From Pseudomonas vanderleydeniana (GTDB taxonomy: Bacteria > Pseudomonadota > Gammaproteobacteria > Pseudomonadales > Pseudomonadaceae), in the NCBI RefSeq assembly GCF_014268755.2, contig NZ_CP077093.1:2902001-2966000 (forward strand): a stretch of 64,000 nucleotides of DNA. The letters run 5' to 3'. Below are positions 1 through 8,813 of the stretch, one piece after another; position 1 is the stretch's first letter; each line of letters begins with the position of its first letter. Below the pieces are notes generated by a model, which saw only the letters and a program-made list of their open reading frames with translations, was not told where the DNA came from and searched no databases. The translations under genes were made by a program, and so were the position numbers.

Positions 1-1513
1 CCACGCTACCGTCCTCGCGGTTGTGGGCCAGGCGCGCGCCATTGCTGGGTTGGGTCACCACGACGTCATGATCGGCTGCCAGGTAGTTCAGCGGCAGGCT
101 GTCGCCGGCCTTGAAGCTGGTGACGATCAGGGTTCGTGTCGGGTCCCAGCGACGGCCGCTGGTTTTCTCCAGCCAGTCGATCAGTTCATCGCTGTCGCCG
201 TTGCGTGGATAGTCCTGGTTTTCCTGCACGTAGTAGAAGGGCAGGCCCTGGTTGTTCAGGTACATCGGCAACTTGTTGTCGACCTCGATCATCACCATCT
301 GCCATTCATCCCAGGGCGCTCTCTGGCTGGCCTTGGTCTGTACATCCTCGGCGAAGCGCATGGCGCCACCGCCACCGTTGCTCCAGGGATAGGCGACACC
401 GACGACCAGTAGCGTGAAGGCGGCCGCCGCGGCGAAGCCTTTGGTCCAGCCAGGGCCGCTGGCCTTGCCGGCGGCGCGCGTCTCATCCAGGCGCCGGGTC
501 ACCCACCAGGCTGCCAGCAATTGTGCGAACGGCACCAGCGGCAGCACGTAGTAGCTGCGCCGGCTGCCGCTGGCGGTGAAGAACACGAACAGCAGGCACA
601 GGCCCCAAACCAGCCAGCGGGTATTGGGCTCGATCCGCTTCCATTGGCGCAGCGCGAGCCACAGGCCCAGCACCCAGAAGGGAGCCCAGGGCAGGGTGTA
701 GGCCGGCAGGTAGATCAAATAGGTGTAGATCGGCCCCATGTGGTCGAAGGGGTCGAAGAAACGGACGACGTTTTCCTTGAATACCAGGGCCAGCCCGCTT
801 TCACCGTAGGTCGGCGAACCGTACAGGTTCGACAGTACGAAAGGTACGGCATAGAGCGCGAGGGCGATCAGCAGGGCAACCAGCAGTCGTGGATTGAAAT
901 GGCGTTTCCAGCGGCCTTCGGCCAACAGGTGCGGCAGCAGCACCAACCCCGGCAGGACGAAGCCGATCAGACCCTTGAGCAGAGAGGTCAGGGCCAGTAT
1001 CAGGAAAAACACCGTGTAGCGCCCCAGGCGCGTGTCATCCGGGCCGCGCCAGTACCACCAGACGGCGGCCAGCACGCCGAACACGGTGAGGATGTCGGCG
1101 GTGGCCACGCGAGCCCAGAACACGAAGTAGAAGGTGGTTGCCAGCATCCAGCCCGCCACCAGGCCGGTGCCCTTGCGCCACAGGCGCTCGCCGAGCAGAT
1201 AGATCAGCCATATGCTCAGCCAGGCGGCAACCACCGAGGACAGGCGCAACGAGACGTTGCCCAGTCCTCCCAGCAGTTTCGCGCTGGCGGTGATCAGCCA
1301 GTAGGAGGGCAGGGGCTTGTCATAGTAGGGCAGCCCCTTGAGATAGGGATCGAAATAGTTGCCCGACTGCAGCATCTGCAGGGCGATGTTGGCCCAACGG
1401 GTTTCCGCTCCCCACAGTTCACGCGAACCCAGGCCCAGCAGGAGCAGCAAGGCCGAGACGCCCAACAGCAGTGTCAGGGCTCCCCTGTCGGTCTTCCAGT
1501 AGCCCAGGCTCAT
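1..1513 (-). CDS. ArnT-like GT39 glycosyltransferase (3' end outside window)
   Basis: Membrane glycosyltransferase of the GT39/ArnT/PMT type, which moves a sugar from a polyprenyl-phosphate donor to an envelope acceptor. The reading frame opens at ATG 1513-1511 ([11 protein letters not shown]) and stays open to the window edge, so about 504 residues are visible and the C-terminus is missing. The first ~350 residues contain many hydrophobic segments, and an early loop with ETRWA and DKPLPSYW corresponds to the catalytic loop of the family. Its start overlaps the stop of the upstream gene as ATGA, so the two are translationally coupled. The sugar and acceptor cannot be told from sequence. Confidence 0.8.
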   Translation of the reverse strand, partial: MSLGYWKTDRGALTLLLGVSALLLLLGLGSRELWGAETRWANIALQMLQSGNYFDPYLKGLPYYDKPLPSYWLITASAKLLGGLGNVSLRLSSVVAAWLSIWLIYLLGERLWRKGTGLVAGWMLATTFYFVFWARVATADILTVFGVLAAVWWYWRGPDDTRLGRYTVFFLILALTSLLKGLIGFVLPGLVLLPHLLAEGRWKRHFNPRLLVALLIALALYAVPFVLSNLYGSPTYGESGLALVFKENVVRFFDPFDHMGPIYTYLIYLPAYTLPWAPFWVLGLWLALRQWKRIEPNTRWLVWGLCLLFVFFTASGSRRSYYVLPLVPFAQLLAAWWVTRRLDETRAAGKASGPGWTKGFAAAAAFTLLVVGVAYPWSNGGGGAMRFAEDVQTKASQRAPWDEWQMVMIEVDNKLPMYLNNQGLPFYYVQENQDYPRNGDSDELIDWLEKTSGRRWDPTRTLIVTSFKAGDSLPLNYLAADHDVVVTQPSNGARLAHNREDGSV

Positions 1514-3201
1514 GGTTGTGTCTGTGGGAAGATGAGGATCTCGCTGTCGCCTTTCCTGTAGCGTTTGCCATCGGGTGGCAGTAGCCCGATTTCTTCCATT
1601 TCCGCAGTGCCCTTGACGCGCATGACGACTCCTACCGAACCCTGTTTGCGTGCTTCGCTCATCCACTGCCCGATGTTTTCGAGCGTGACCTGGCGTCCCT
1701 GCGCATCAGGGTAATCCAGACCATATTTCAGTTCGCCAGCGGTGTTGAACAAATCGACCTGGGGGCGTTGCAGGCGCCAGGACAGTGCCGCGGCGGCCCC
1801 CAGTTCGTTGCTCAGCAGGCGGTTGGTCTGGCGCAGCTCGTCCAGGTGCTCGGCGATGAACTGGTCAGGCATCTTGTTGCTCACCACGCTGGCCGGCATG
1901 CCGGCTGGCAGCAGGGTCACCAGCAGGGCGATGCCCAGTGCCGGCATCGCCCAGAACGCGACAGGACGCAGGACCTGCAATGCGTTGGTGATGATCCACG
2001 CCATCAGCATGATGAACACCAGCGACAGGCTGAAGACCTCGGCATGGCTGTTGGCATAGACGGAGCGGGTCGTCTGCAGCACGATCAGCACCACCAGTGC
2101 CACCACCCCGAGAGTCAGGTTGAGCACACCGTTGAGGCGCAGTGCACGACCCTCGGCGCGGGTGACCCGGTCGATCAGCGCATTGCCCATCATCAGTGCC
2201 AAAGGCAGTAGGCAAGGCATGATGTAGGTTGGCAGCTTGCCTCGGCTCAGGCTGAAAAATACCAGTGGCAGGGCGAACCACAACCACAGGAAACCGATGC
2301 CTGCCTGGCGTTTTTCCTGCCAGGCCTGCTTGAACGTCGGCACCAGCATTACCGACCATGGCAGGCACGACACCACCAGCAGGGGCAGGTAGAACCACCA
2401 CGGCTGGGCGTGCTGGGCGTTGTTGCCGGCAAAGCGCTGGATGTGCTCGTGCCAGAAGAAGAAATTCCAGTAGTCGGGTTCCTGGGCATTGACGGCCAGG
2501 ACCCAGGGCAGCGCGACGGCCACCGCGACCACGACCGCGATCGGGCCGCAGCGCAGCAACTCACTCAGGCGTCGTTGCCAGAGCATGTAGGGCAGGGCGA
2601 TCAGCACCGGCAGCAGCAGGGCCAGGAAACCCTTGGTCAGGAAACCCATGCCGCAGGCCAGGCCCAGCACGGCCCAGGCCGTCAGGCGCTGGCTGCGTGG
2701 CTGGCTGTCGGTCGCGAACCAGAAGGCGACCAGGCTGAGGTTCGACCACAGGGTGAACTGGGGATCGAGGTTGGCGTAGCCGGCCTGTCCGGCGACGAGG
2801 CCGAAACTCATGAACAGCAGCGCCGAGGCGAAGCTCTTGCGTGGATCGTTCCACAGGCGGCGGGCGATCAGGTAGGTCAGCAGGACGCTGAGCCCGGTAC
2901 TGACCGCCGAGGCGATGCGTACGCCGAACAGGTTCTCGCCGAAGATCGCCTGGCCGATGGCAATCATCCAGTAGCCGGCGATGGGTTTCTCGAAATAACG
3001 CAGGCCCATGAAGTGCGGAGAGGTCCAGTTGCCGCTCAGGAGCATCTCCTGGCTGATCTGGGCGTAACGGGTCTCGTCGGGAATCCACAGGCCGTGAAAC
3101 AGCATCGGCAGCAGGTAGAACAGCCCGAAGGCGAGGATCAGCGCCGGTATCGACCAGCGCTTGAGCGTCGCGGGGGAGGGGTATGGCATGTGAGAGTTCA
3201 T
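1510..3201 (-). CDS. ArnT-like GT39 glycosyltransferase
   Basis: Second GT39-family integral membrane glycosyltransferase, 563 residues, about the length of ArnT. The N-terminal loop carries [15 protein letters not shown], the acidic D-E-x-R motif expected in the periplasmic catalytic loop, followed by FEKPIAGYW. Roughly a dozen hydrophobic helices follow, and a short soluble C-terminal part (from about residue 440) resembles the extracytoplasmic domain of ArnT. It overlaps the next gene by 4 bp. It could be a true ArnT (aminoarabinose addition to lipid A), but no other arn genes are visible, so I call it ArnT-like only. Confidence 0.82.
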   Translation of the reverse strand: MNSHMPYPSPATLKRWSIPALILAFGLFYLLPMLFHGLWIPDETRYAQISQEMLLSGNWTSPHFMGLRYFEKPIAGYWMIAIGQAIFGENLFGVRIASAVSTGLSVLLTYLIARRLWNDPRKSFASALLFMSFGLVAGQAGYANLDPQFTLWSNLSLVAFWFATDSQPRSQRLTAWAVLGLACGMGFLTKGFLALLLPVLIALPYMLWQRRLSELLRCGPIAVVVAVAVALPWVLAVNAQEPDYWNFFFWHEHIQRFAGNNAQHAQPWWFYLPLLVVSCLPWSVMLVPTFKQAWQEKRQAGIGFLWLWFALPLVFFSLSRGKLPTYIMPCLLPLALMMGNALIDRVTRAEGRALRLNGVLNLTLGVVALVVLIVLQTTRSVYANSHAEVFSLSLVFIMLMAWIITNALQVLRPVAFWAMPALGIALLVTLLPAGMPASVVSNKMPDQFIAEHLDELRQTNRLLSNELGAAAALSWRLQRPQVDLFNTAGELKYGLDYPDAQGRQVTLENIGQWMSEARKQGSVGVVMRVKGTAEMEEIGLLPPDGKRYRKGDSEILIFPQTQP

Positions 3202-3476
3202 GATTCGGCCTTAGCGGTACCTACCGCCACAAGGGTTTAACCAGGATTCGCGATTGCGGTTGCTCGCCCGGTAACGCTGCAAGGCCCAGGCACACGCCTG
3301 CCCTGGCGGGCCCAAGTGCGCGAGAGGACTTGAGCCCGCGAGGGGCAAAGGCGATAGGGGGTGGATCTGGCAGCGAGCGGGGCTTCAACGGAAACGGGTG
3401 AAGCAAGATGCATTCAACTGACGGCCATGTTCCATGGGCGTGATGTTTAAAATTGCAAAGCGCCGTTACAGGTCGC

Positions 3477-4160
3477 TCATATTTTCGTGCTGAGCGCGGT
3501 CTGCCAGTCCTCGGCATTCAGGATCCCCAACATTTTCAACTGGCCGTCGGCACCCACCGAGGCGAACACGGAGCTGGTGTATTCGCTCTTGGGGACATGT
3601 CGATAACCCAGCTGTTTCTCAAGGTCATCGATGCAGCCGCTGTGGGTTACCAGCACCAGGTTGCGATGCGCGGCCTTGTGGGCGAGAGCATCCTGGCCCA
3701 GGGTCGGCCCGCAGCTCACCAGCCAGTCTGCAGTGATAGCGCTCTTGCCGAACATCGCTTCGGCAGTCTGTACGGTACGGGTGGTCGGACTGCTCAGTAC
3801 GTCGGTGTTGTTCATGCCGACTTGCTGGAAGGCCCTGCCGACATCCGCTGCGGAGCGATTGCCCAGTTGGGTGATGCCATCCTCTGGGCCCAGGCATGGG
3901 TTGCTTGAGCGATCGCACCGCTCGGCATGGCGCACCAGCACGATGACATCCCCGGCTTTCCATTGGGCGTAGACGCCAGCGCTGTGCATGTGGTCGCGCA
4001 CTGCCAGGTCGAGGGGCGACCTGGGCCACAGGACAAAGCCGGTTGCCATCAAGGCCACCAGGGTCATGCTGATCGCCAGCAGGGTTGACTTGACGCGGGG
4101 CTTGAGGGGCTGCGGCAGCACTGACTGAACGGCACTAAGGATAACCACGGATTCACCCAT
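3477..4160 (-). CDS. Ais-like membrane-anchored histidine phosphatase
   Basis: Histidine-phosphatase (phosphoglycerate-mutase-like) protein of about 227 residues. A single hydrophobic segment near residues 25-45 anchors it, and the rest should face the periplasm. The catalytic motif LVRHAERCD supplies the phospho-accepting His, and LVTHSGCIDDL supplies the second conserved His. Proteins of this size and layout are often annotated as Ais-like LPS-core heptose phosphatases, which fits the neighbouring ArnT-like genes on the same strand (that link is inference). I use ATG 4160; a TTG five codons upstream is also in frame. Confidence 0.7.
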   Translation of the reverse strand: MGESVVILSAVQSVLPQPLKPRVKSTLLAISMTLVALMATGFVLWPRSPLDLAVRDHMHSAGVYAQWKAGDVIVLVRHAERCDRSSNPCLGPEDGITQLGNRSAADVGRAFQQVGMNNTDVLSSPTTRTVQTAEAMFGKSAITADWLVSCGPTLGQDALAHKAAHRNLVLVTHSGCIDDLEKQLGYRHVPKSEYTSSVFASVGADGQLKMLGILNAEDWQTALSTKI

Positions 4161-4387
4161 TGGCTGGTCTGACAACTAGGAAGGGCATCGCCCCGGTAAA
4201 TGACAGTCGTGATCAGGCGGCCTACAGCGATACCGATAACGATAATGGGAATTTAAAGAGGAGCAGGTGGGCGCGAAGTGAAAGTGTTGTGAAAAATTTG
4301 GAAGTGCGATTTGCCCAGCGTTTTCGGGTGCCTGGGCAATATTTTGAAATATTTATGCGGGGGATTTGCGGGGTATCTGCTTCATGG

Positions 4388-4417
4388 CGATGCCGATCAG
4401 TGGGGTGATCGGCATCG
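4388..4417 (-). terminator. Terminator-like hairpin after the CBS gene
   Basis: Perfect 11-bp inverted repeat, arms CGATGCCGATC and GATCGGCATCG with an 8-nt loop, 25 bp past the stop of the CBS-domain gene. There is no clear U-run, so termination is an inference from position and stability. Confidence 0.45.
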
Positions 4418-4441
4418 GTATCGAAGTAAGGGGGCGCGGCG

Positions 4442-4885
4442 TTATTCGCCGCGAATATACTGTTCCAGCTGATTGATCAGGTTGGCCTGTTCGGCAATGG
4501 CTTCCTTGACCAGGTCGCCGATCGAGAGCAGGCCGATCAGTCGGCCGTCTTCCACCACGGGCAGGTGGCGCAGGTGCTTCTCCGTCATGATGGCCATGCA
4601 AGCCTCGACCCTCTGGTGCGTATCCACGGTGATGACCGGGGTATTCATGATTTCGCTGACCTTGGTCGTGACCGAACTCAACCCGTGCAGGATCACTTTG
4701 CGGGCATAGTCGCGTTCACTGATGATACCGACCACCTGGCCACTCTCGTTGACCACCGGCAGGGCACCGACGTTTTTCTCGGCCATCTTGATCAGCGCCT
4801 CGAACACGGTGTGATCGTTGCGGACGGTATAAACCTCCTGGCGCTGGCTACCCTTGAGTTTCAACAGTTCTGCGACGGTCTTCAT
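4442..4885 (-). CDS. CBS-domain-pair protein
   Basis: Stand-alone tandem CBS (Bateman) protein of 147 residues. The first CBS repeat covers about residues 15-70 (VFEALIKMAEKNVGALPVV, GIISERDYARK) and the second about 80-135 (VEACMAIMTEKHLRHLPVV, GLLSIGDLVKE). Such modules bind adenosyl nucleotides and act as energy or redox sensors; no effector domain is attached. ATG 4885 is chosen because GAGAGAG lies just upstream and MKTVAELLKLKG is the usual N-terminus; a longer in-frame extension to 4933 lacks such support. Confidence 0.85.
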   Translation of the reverse strand: MKTVAELLKLKGSQRQEVYTVRNDHTVFEALIKMAEKNVGALPVVNESGQVVGIISERDYARKVILHGLSSVTTKVSEIMNTPVITVDTHQRVEACMAIMTEKHLRHLPVVEDGRLIGLLSIGDLVKEAIAEQANLINQLEQYIRGE

Positions 4886-5059
4886 GGATGGCTCTCTCAT
4901 GCGGTTTTCATGTGGTTCTTGTGTCGCGGCCACACTCCATGGCGACCGGTCTTACAGAATCGTAGACTGATACCGCGAAGATGATGCGGAAAGCGGCCTC
5001 CAGACGCGAAAAAACGTCATTTCCCGTGGTTTGGATCAACTTTCTCCAGGCTGGCCGTC

Positions 5060-6667
5060 TTACCGATTGTCGTTCAGCTGCTTCCAGTCCAGCTCGAAAC
5101 GGGCCAGGTACTTGCGCAGGCGGTCGGCATCGTTCGGGTTGGCCTTGGCTTGCCGGGATGCGTTGAACAGCTGTCGGCCGGCATCCGAGAGGCTGCTGGC
5201 GCGGCGGCAGACGTCGATCACGGCGTTGAGCTGCAGGCGGTCGAACAGGTCCATGTCGCCGGCACGTTCGCCGAGCAGGTGATCCACGCTGTCCGCTGCG
5301 TCGACCAGGCCCCAGGCCCGGCGCAGGCGGGCGATTTCTTCCTCGACCTGGGCTTCGTCGATGCGCCCGCTGTCGGCCAGGGTCGCCATGCGGGTGATCG
5401 AGGCCGACAGCTCGCGGAAGTTGCCCAGCCAGCTGGCTTCGGTGGAACTGGCAAAGGCCAGGTAGCGGCGTCGCGCCTGGATGTTGAAGCGTGCCAGGTG
5501 GCCCTGCTCGCGGGCATGGCGCTCCAGTTCGAAGTCCAGGTTCGGCTCGATGTCTTCGCGACGGTCCGCCAGGCCGGGCAGGTCGAAGGTCCACAGGTTG
5601 ATACGGGCGTACAGGTCTTCCCGGAACAGGCCTTCGACCACCCGGCTGCGCAGGTCGCGGTGGGTGCCGGCGATGATCAGGAAGTCGCTTTCGACTTCCT
5701 TGTCCGAACCCAATGGGAAGAAGCGCTTCTCCTCGATGGCCTTGAGCAGCATCGCCTGCTCATCCAGCCCCAGTTCGCCGATCTCGTCCAGGAACAGCAG
5801 GCCGCCATCGGCCGCCCGCAACAGGCCCTCGCGGCTGTTCTGGGCGCCCGTGAAAGCGCCCTTGGTGTGTCCGAACAGCGCCGACATGGCGCCATCGCCG
5901 CGCAGCGTGGCGCAGTTGACCTCGACGAAACGACCCTCGACCTGATGCCGGTTGCGCTTGAGCTCATAGATGCGTCGGGCGAGGAACGACTTGCCCGCGC
6001 CGGTCGGGCCGATCAGCAGCATCGGGGCCTTCGAGCGCACCGCCACCCGTTCGATCTGCTCGATGGTCCGGTTGAAGTCGGCGTTGCGCGTGGCAATGCC
6101 GGACTTGAGAAAGGCCAGCCCCTCCAGTTGCCTGTCGCTGAAGCGCTTGGCGATCCGGTCGTAGCGCGACAGGTCCAGGTCGATCAGGGTGTGGGTGCCG
6201 GTGACCCGTGCCTCTTCGTTCAGGCGGCGAGCCGGGGACGTCTGCACCAGGCGCGCCGGCAGGTAGCGTGCCTCGGTCAACAGGAACCAGCAGATCTGTG
6301 CCACGTGGGTGCCGGTGGTGATGTGCACGAGGTACTCCTCATGCTCGGTATCGAAGTGATAGGCGTTGGTGAAGTCGTCCAGCGCGCCATAGACCTCCTC
6401 GAAATCCCAGGGATTGCGCAGGTGCATCGGGTGCAGGCGCACTTCGGTTTCCGGTGAAACCTGCTGGATGTCGCTGCGGATTCGCTCGGCCAGGCTGACA
6501 TCGCGGGCATCGGTGCCATGAATCAGTTCGAAACGATGTACCAGCAGGTCGGATTGCTGGCACAGGCCGATGCTGGGCCGCCAGTGGCCCCAGCGGTTGG
6601 CGCCCTTGCCGACGCGATCAAGGTTGGAACCGATGAAACCGATGGTGACCGTGCGCTTGCTGGACAT
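5060..6667 (-). CDS. rtcR: RtcR, sigma-54-dependent activator of RNA repair
   Basis: 535-residue activator, close to the length of E. coli RtcR (about 532). Residues 1-180 (TVTIGFIGSNLDRVGKGANRW) are the RtcR CARF-type sensor, which in this family binds RNA ends carrying 2',3'-cyclic phosphate. The central AAA+ domain has Walker A GPTGAGKS, the sigma-54-contacting loop GAFTGA and Walker B LLFLDEIGEL. The C-terminus should hold the DNA-binding helices. It is divergent from the rsr-rtcBA operon, whose -24/-12 promoter lies about 140 bp away. ATG 6667 is used because MSSKRTVTIGF is the conserved N-terminus; the in-frame extension to 6778 is AT-rich promoter DNA. Confidence 0.95.
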   Translation of the reverse strand: MSSKRTVTIGFIGSNLDRVGKGANRWGHWRPSIGLCQQSDLLVHRFELIHGTDARDVSLAERIRSDIQQVSPETEVRLHPMHLRNPWDFEEVYGALDDFTNAYHFDTEHEEYLVHITTGTHVAQICWFLLTEARYLPARLVQTSPARRLNEEARVTGTHTLIDLDLSRYDRIAKRFSDRQLEGLAFLKSGIATRNADFNRTIEQIERVAVRSKAPMLLIGPTGAGKSFLARRIYELKRNRHQVEGRFVEVNCATLRGDGAMSALFGHTKGAFTGAQNSREGLLRAADGGLLFLDEIGELGLDEQAMLLKAIEEKRFFPLGSDKEVESDFLIIAGTHRDLRSRVVEGLFREDLYARINLWTFDLPGLADRREDIEPNLDFELERHAREQGHLARFNIQARRRYLAFASSTEASWLGNFRELSASITRMATLADSGRIDEAQVEEEIARLRRAWGLVDAADSVDHLLGERAGDMDLFDRLQLNAVIDVCRRASSLSDAGRQLFNASRQAKANPNDADRLRKYLARFELDWKQLNDNR

Positions 6668-6814
6668 GTTTATCTTTATGGATAAATGGCGATATCCAAT
6701 GATAAATAAAAAATGAAGGCTCGTCTGGCTATCGAGCCGTGTTTTTCCTGGAATAAATATTTTTTCCAATAAAATCAAATATTTAAAATTTTATTAGGTG
6801 AATTTTCAGAAGCT

Positions 6815-6828
6815 GGCACGTGCTCTGC
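6815..6828 (+). promoter_or_regulatory. Sigma-54 (-24/-12) promoter of rsr-Y RNA-rtcBA
   Basis: TGGCACG-TGCT-CTGCA matches the RpoN consensus. GG at 6815-6816 (-24) and GC at 6827-6828 (-12) are separated by exactly 10 bp, about 45 bp upstream of the rsr start. The divergent gene is the sigma-54 activator RtcR. The AT-rich DNA at 6668-6810 would hold its upstream activating sites. Confidence 0.88.
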
Positions 6829-6871
6829 AATATCTCTGGCAACGAACGAAACAACAGAGCGAGAAGCCAAG

Positions 6872-8419
6872 ATGGCCAACACCCAGCTGTTCCAGACCCG
6901 CACCCAGCCTGCGGCCTGCGACATCCGCAATGCCTCCGGCGCCGTGGCCTACGCCTATACGGCGCGCCATGCCCTGGCACAGTTGGCGGTGACCGGTTGC
7001 CTGAACCAGACCTACCATGCCAGTGCGCAAGGCCAGTTGGAGGCGGTGCTCAAGCGCGTTGCCGAGGTCGACAGTGCCTTCGTTGCCAAGGCCGCGATCT
7101 ACGCTCGCCAGCAGGGTCACATGAAGGACATGCCCGCCTTGCTGCTGGCCGCCCTGGCGGCCCAGCGCTCGACCATGCTGCCGGTGGTGTTCGCCCAGGT
7201 GGTGGACAGCGGCAAGATGCTGCGCAACTTCGTGCAGATCCTGCGCAGCGGGGCCACCGGGCGCAAGTCGCTGGGTTCGCAGCCCAAGCGCCTGGTGCAG
7301 CAGTGGCTCAACAGCGCCAGCGAGCGCCAGTTGTTGCAGGCGTCGGTGGGTAACCAGCCGTCGCTGGCCGATGTGCTGAAGATGGTTCACCCCAAGCCGG
7401 CAGAGGCCTGGCGCGAGGCGTTCTTCGCCTGGGTGATCGGCAAGCCGGTGGCGTTCGATGCCTTGCCGCCGCTGACCCGCTCGCTGCTGGAGTTTCGCGC
7501 CGGGGCCAGCCGGCAACTGCCGCAGGTGCCATTCCAGTTGCTGGGCAACGAGACGCTGGACTCGCGACAATGGGCGCAGCTGGCCGTGACCATGGGCTGG
7601 CAGGCCCTGCGGATGAACCTGAACACCCTGGCTCGCCACGGTGCCTTCAAGGTGCCGGGATGTGCCGGGACGGTGGCCGCGCGGTTGTCGAACCCGGAGG
7701 AGGTGGCCAAGGCGCGGGTTTATCCGTACCAGTTGCTCGCGGCCTACCGGATGATCGGCGAGGATGTTCCTCCGCAGATAGGTGAGGCGTTGCAGGATGC
7801 CCTGGAGTTGTCGCTGGACAATGTCCCGGCCCTGCGCGGCACGGTGGTGGTCTGCCCGGATGTCTCGGGCTCCATGCACAGCCCGGTCACCGGTTATCGC
7901 CAGGGGGCGACCACGGCAGTGCGGTGCATCGATGTGGCGGCCCTGATTGCCGCCGCCGTATTGCGCAAGACGCCCCAGGCGAGGGTGCTGCCCTTTGAGA
8001 ACGAGGTGGTGAAGGTGCAACTCAACCCACGCGACAGCGTCATGAGCAATGCCCAGCAACTCGCCGCCGTTGGCGGTGGCGGAACCCGCTGCTCGGCGCC
8101 GCTGGCGCAGTTGGTTCGCGAGCAGGCCAGGGTGGATACGCTGATCCTGGTCTCGGACAACGAGTCCTGGATCGATGATCGCCGTTACGGCGCCAGCGAA
8201 ACCCTGGTGCAGTGGGAGCACATCCGGCGGATCAACCCCGATGCGCGGCTGATCTGCATCGACCTGCAGCCCGGGGCGAGCACCCAGGCACCGGATCGGC
8301 CGGACATCCTGAATGTCGGCGGTTTCAGTGACGCGGTGTTCGATGTCATCGACCAGTTCACCGCCGGTACCTACGGTGCACGGCACTGGGTGAAAGTGAT
8401 CGACGAACTGTCGATATGA
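6872..8419 (+). CDS. rsr: Rsr, TROVE-domain Ro60 orthologue
   Basis: 515-residue TROVE plus von Willebrand A protein, the bacterial orthologue of the Ro60 autoantigen. The HEAT-repeat TROVE ring covers about residues 15-310 and binds single-stranded RNA ends and Y RNA. The vWA domain (about 320-510) has an intact metal site DVSGSM plus GGGGTRCSAPL and LVSDNESW. In studied bacteria Rsr uses a Y RNA to tether or gate an exonuclease such as PNPase. Here it is first in an operon behind a sigma-54 promoter and directly precedes three Y-RNA-like elements and rtcB. The start at 6872 follows GAGCGAGAAG. Confidence 0.93.
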   Translation: MANTQLFQTRTQPAACDIRNASGAVAYAYTARHALAQLAVTGCLNQTYHASAQGQLEAVLKRVAEVDSAFVAKAAIYARQQGHMKDMPALLLAALAAQRSTMLPVVFAQVVDSGKMLRNFVQILRSGATGRKSLGSQPKRLVQQWLNSASERQLLQASVGNQPSLADVLKMVHPKPAEAWREAFFAWVIGKPVAFDALPPLTRSLLEFRAGASRQLPQVPFQLLGNETLDSRQWAQLAVTMGWQALRMNLNTLARHGAFKVPGCAGTVAARLSNPEEVAKARVYPYQLLAAYRMIGEDVPPQIGEALQDALELSLDNVPALRGTVVVCPDVSGSMHSPVTGYRQGATTAVRCIDVAALIAAAVLRKTPQARVLPFENEVVKVQLNPRDSVMSNAQQLAAVGGGGTRCSAPLAQLVREQARVDTLILVSDNESWIDDRRYGASETLVQWEHIRRINPDARLICIDLQPGASTQAPDRPDILNVGGFSDAVFDVIDQFTAGTYGARHWVKVIDELSI

Positions 8420-8435
8420 ATGAAGGCAAACCCGT

Positions 8436-8453
8436 TCAGCCCTGATGGGCTGA
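8436..8453 (+). other. Stable hairpin just after rsr
   Basis: Perfect 7-bp stem TCAGCCC/GGGCTGA with a TGAT tetraloop, 17 nt past the rsr stop and 19 nt before the first Y-RNA-like stem. There is no U-run, so it looks like an mRNA 3'-end protector or a processing spacer rather than a terminator. Its role is inference. Confidence 0.45.
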
Positions 8454-8472
8454 GCACCACACTGTTGAATTT

Positions 8473-8539
8473 CGCGGCAACCGAATGCCGGTGGGACTAC
8501 ATCCAAAGACGTCTCATCACCCTCTTGTCGGTTGCCACG
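8473..8539 (+). ncRNA. Y-RNA-like element 1 (minimal stem-loop)
   Basis: Closing stem GGCAACCGA (8476-8484) with TCGGTTGCC (8528-8536), 9 bp perfect, extendable past one mismatch to 8473/8539. Inside are the shared features of all three units: 5' CGA-ATGCY, helix GGTG (8490-8493) with CACC (8518-8521) continued by GGAC/GTCT, then TACAT, and a 3' CTTG directly before TCG. The layout parallels the Ro-binding helix of animal Y RNAs (CCGA...AGUG and CACU...CUUGAC). The loop is short and has no tRNA-like insert. Probably cut from the rsr-rtcB transcript. Confidence 0.75.
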
Positions 8540-8542
8540 AAA

Positions 8543-8628
8543 GGTACGAATGCCAGTGGCTGTACATCTGAATGCCGGTCTGAATCCGGCCCGTGGCAAC
8601 ACGGATCAGTCACTTACCTTGTCGTACC
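8543..8628 (+). ncRNA. Y-RNA-like element 2 (T-arm/acceptor mimic, no D-arm)
   Basis: Closing stem GGTACGA (8543-8549) with TCGTACC (8622-8628), only 3 nt after element 1. The shared CGA-ATGCC is followed by an 8-bp helix AGTGGCTG (8555-8562) with CAGTCACT (8607-8614), in which AGTG/CACT replaces the GGTG/CACC of the other units (compensatory change). TACAT follows. The insert is two abutting hairpins. The first is GCCGG-TCTGAAT-CCGGC (5 bp, 7-nt loop: T-arm geometry with bases 55/56 of the canonical loop swapped). The second is CCGTG-GCAA-CACGG (5 bp with a GNRA loop, in the place of an acceptor stem). There is no D-arm. Confidence 0.75.
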
Positions 8629-8649
8629 ACCCATTTTTGATGATTTACC

Positions 8650-8769
8650 CGGCGAATGCTGGTGGAACTACATTGTCGCGGGTTCGATTCCCGCTCACCA
8701 CAAGGTGATAGCTCAGTGGTGATAGCTCAGAGGTAGAGCGTGTCCATGTTTCACCGCCCCTTGTCGCCG
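8650..8769 (+). ncRNA. yrlA: Y-RNA-like element 3 (YrlA-type, permuted tRNA-like module)
   Basis: Closing stem CGGCGA (8650-8655) with TCGCCG (8764-8769), shared CGA-ATGCT, an 8-bp helix GGTGGAAC (8661-8668) with GTTTCACC (8748-8755), TACAT, and 3' CTTG before TCG. The insert is a circularly permuted tRNA mimic: a canonical T-arm GCGGG-TTCGATT-CCCGC (8678-8694), then acceptor-like TCACC-ACAA-GGTGA, then T-A and a D-arm GCTC-AGAGGTA-GAGC (8725-8739). No anticodon arm is present. This matches the published design of YrlA-type Y RNAs beside rsr. About 44 bp separate it from rtcB. Confidence 0.85.
8704..8730 (+). repeat. 14-bp-period tandem duplication in Y-RNA-like element 3
   Basis: GGTGATAGCTCAG occurs at 8704-8716 and again at 8718-8730. 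Each copy carries a possible acceptor 5' strand (GGTGA), the U8-A9 equivalent and a D-stem 5' strand (GCTC), so two alternative tRNA-like folds are possible. Confidence 0.9.
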
Positions 8770-8813
8770 TCAAACCAGGACAAGGCCGAATTGGCCATCA
8801 GGAAATGAAGAAC

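Noticed and set aside
521..1561. 346-codon plus-strand open frame in the ArnT-like region
   Set aside because: Antisense shadow of two GT39 genes whose minus-strand translation gives membrane helices and family motifs.
8420..8722. 100-codon open frame between rsr and rtcB
   Set aside because: It runs through the stems of the Y-RNA-like elements, lacks a ribosome-binding site, and the pattern of compensatory changes fits RNA, not protein.
8678..8739. Functional tRNA gene (T-arm, ACCA-like end and D-arm present)
   Set aside because: Arms are in permuted order and there is no anticodon arm; it is the tRNA-like module of a Y RNA.
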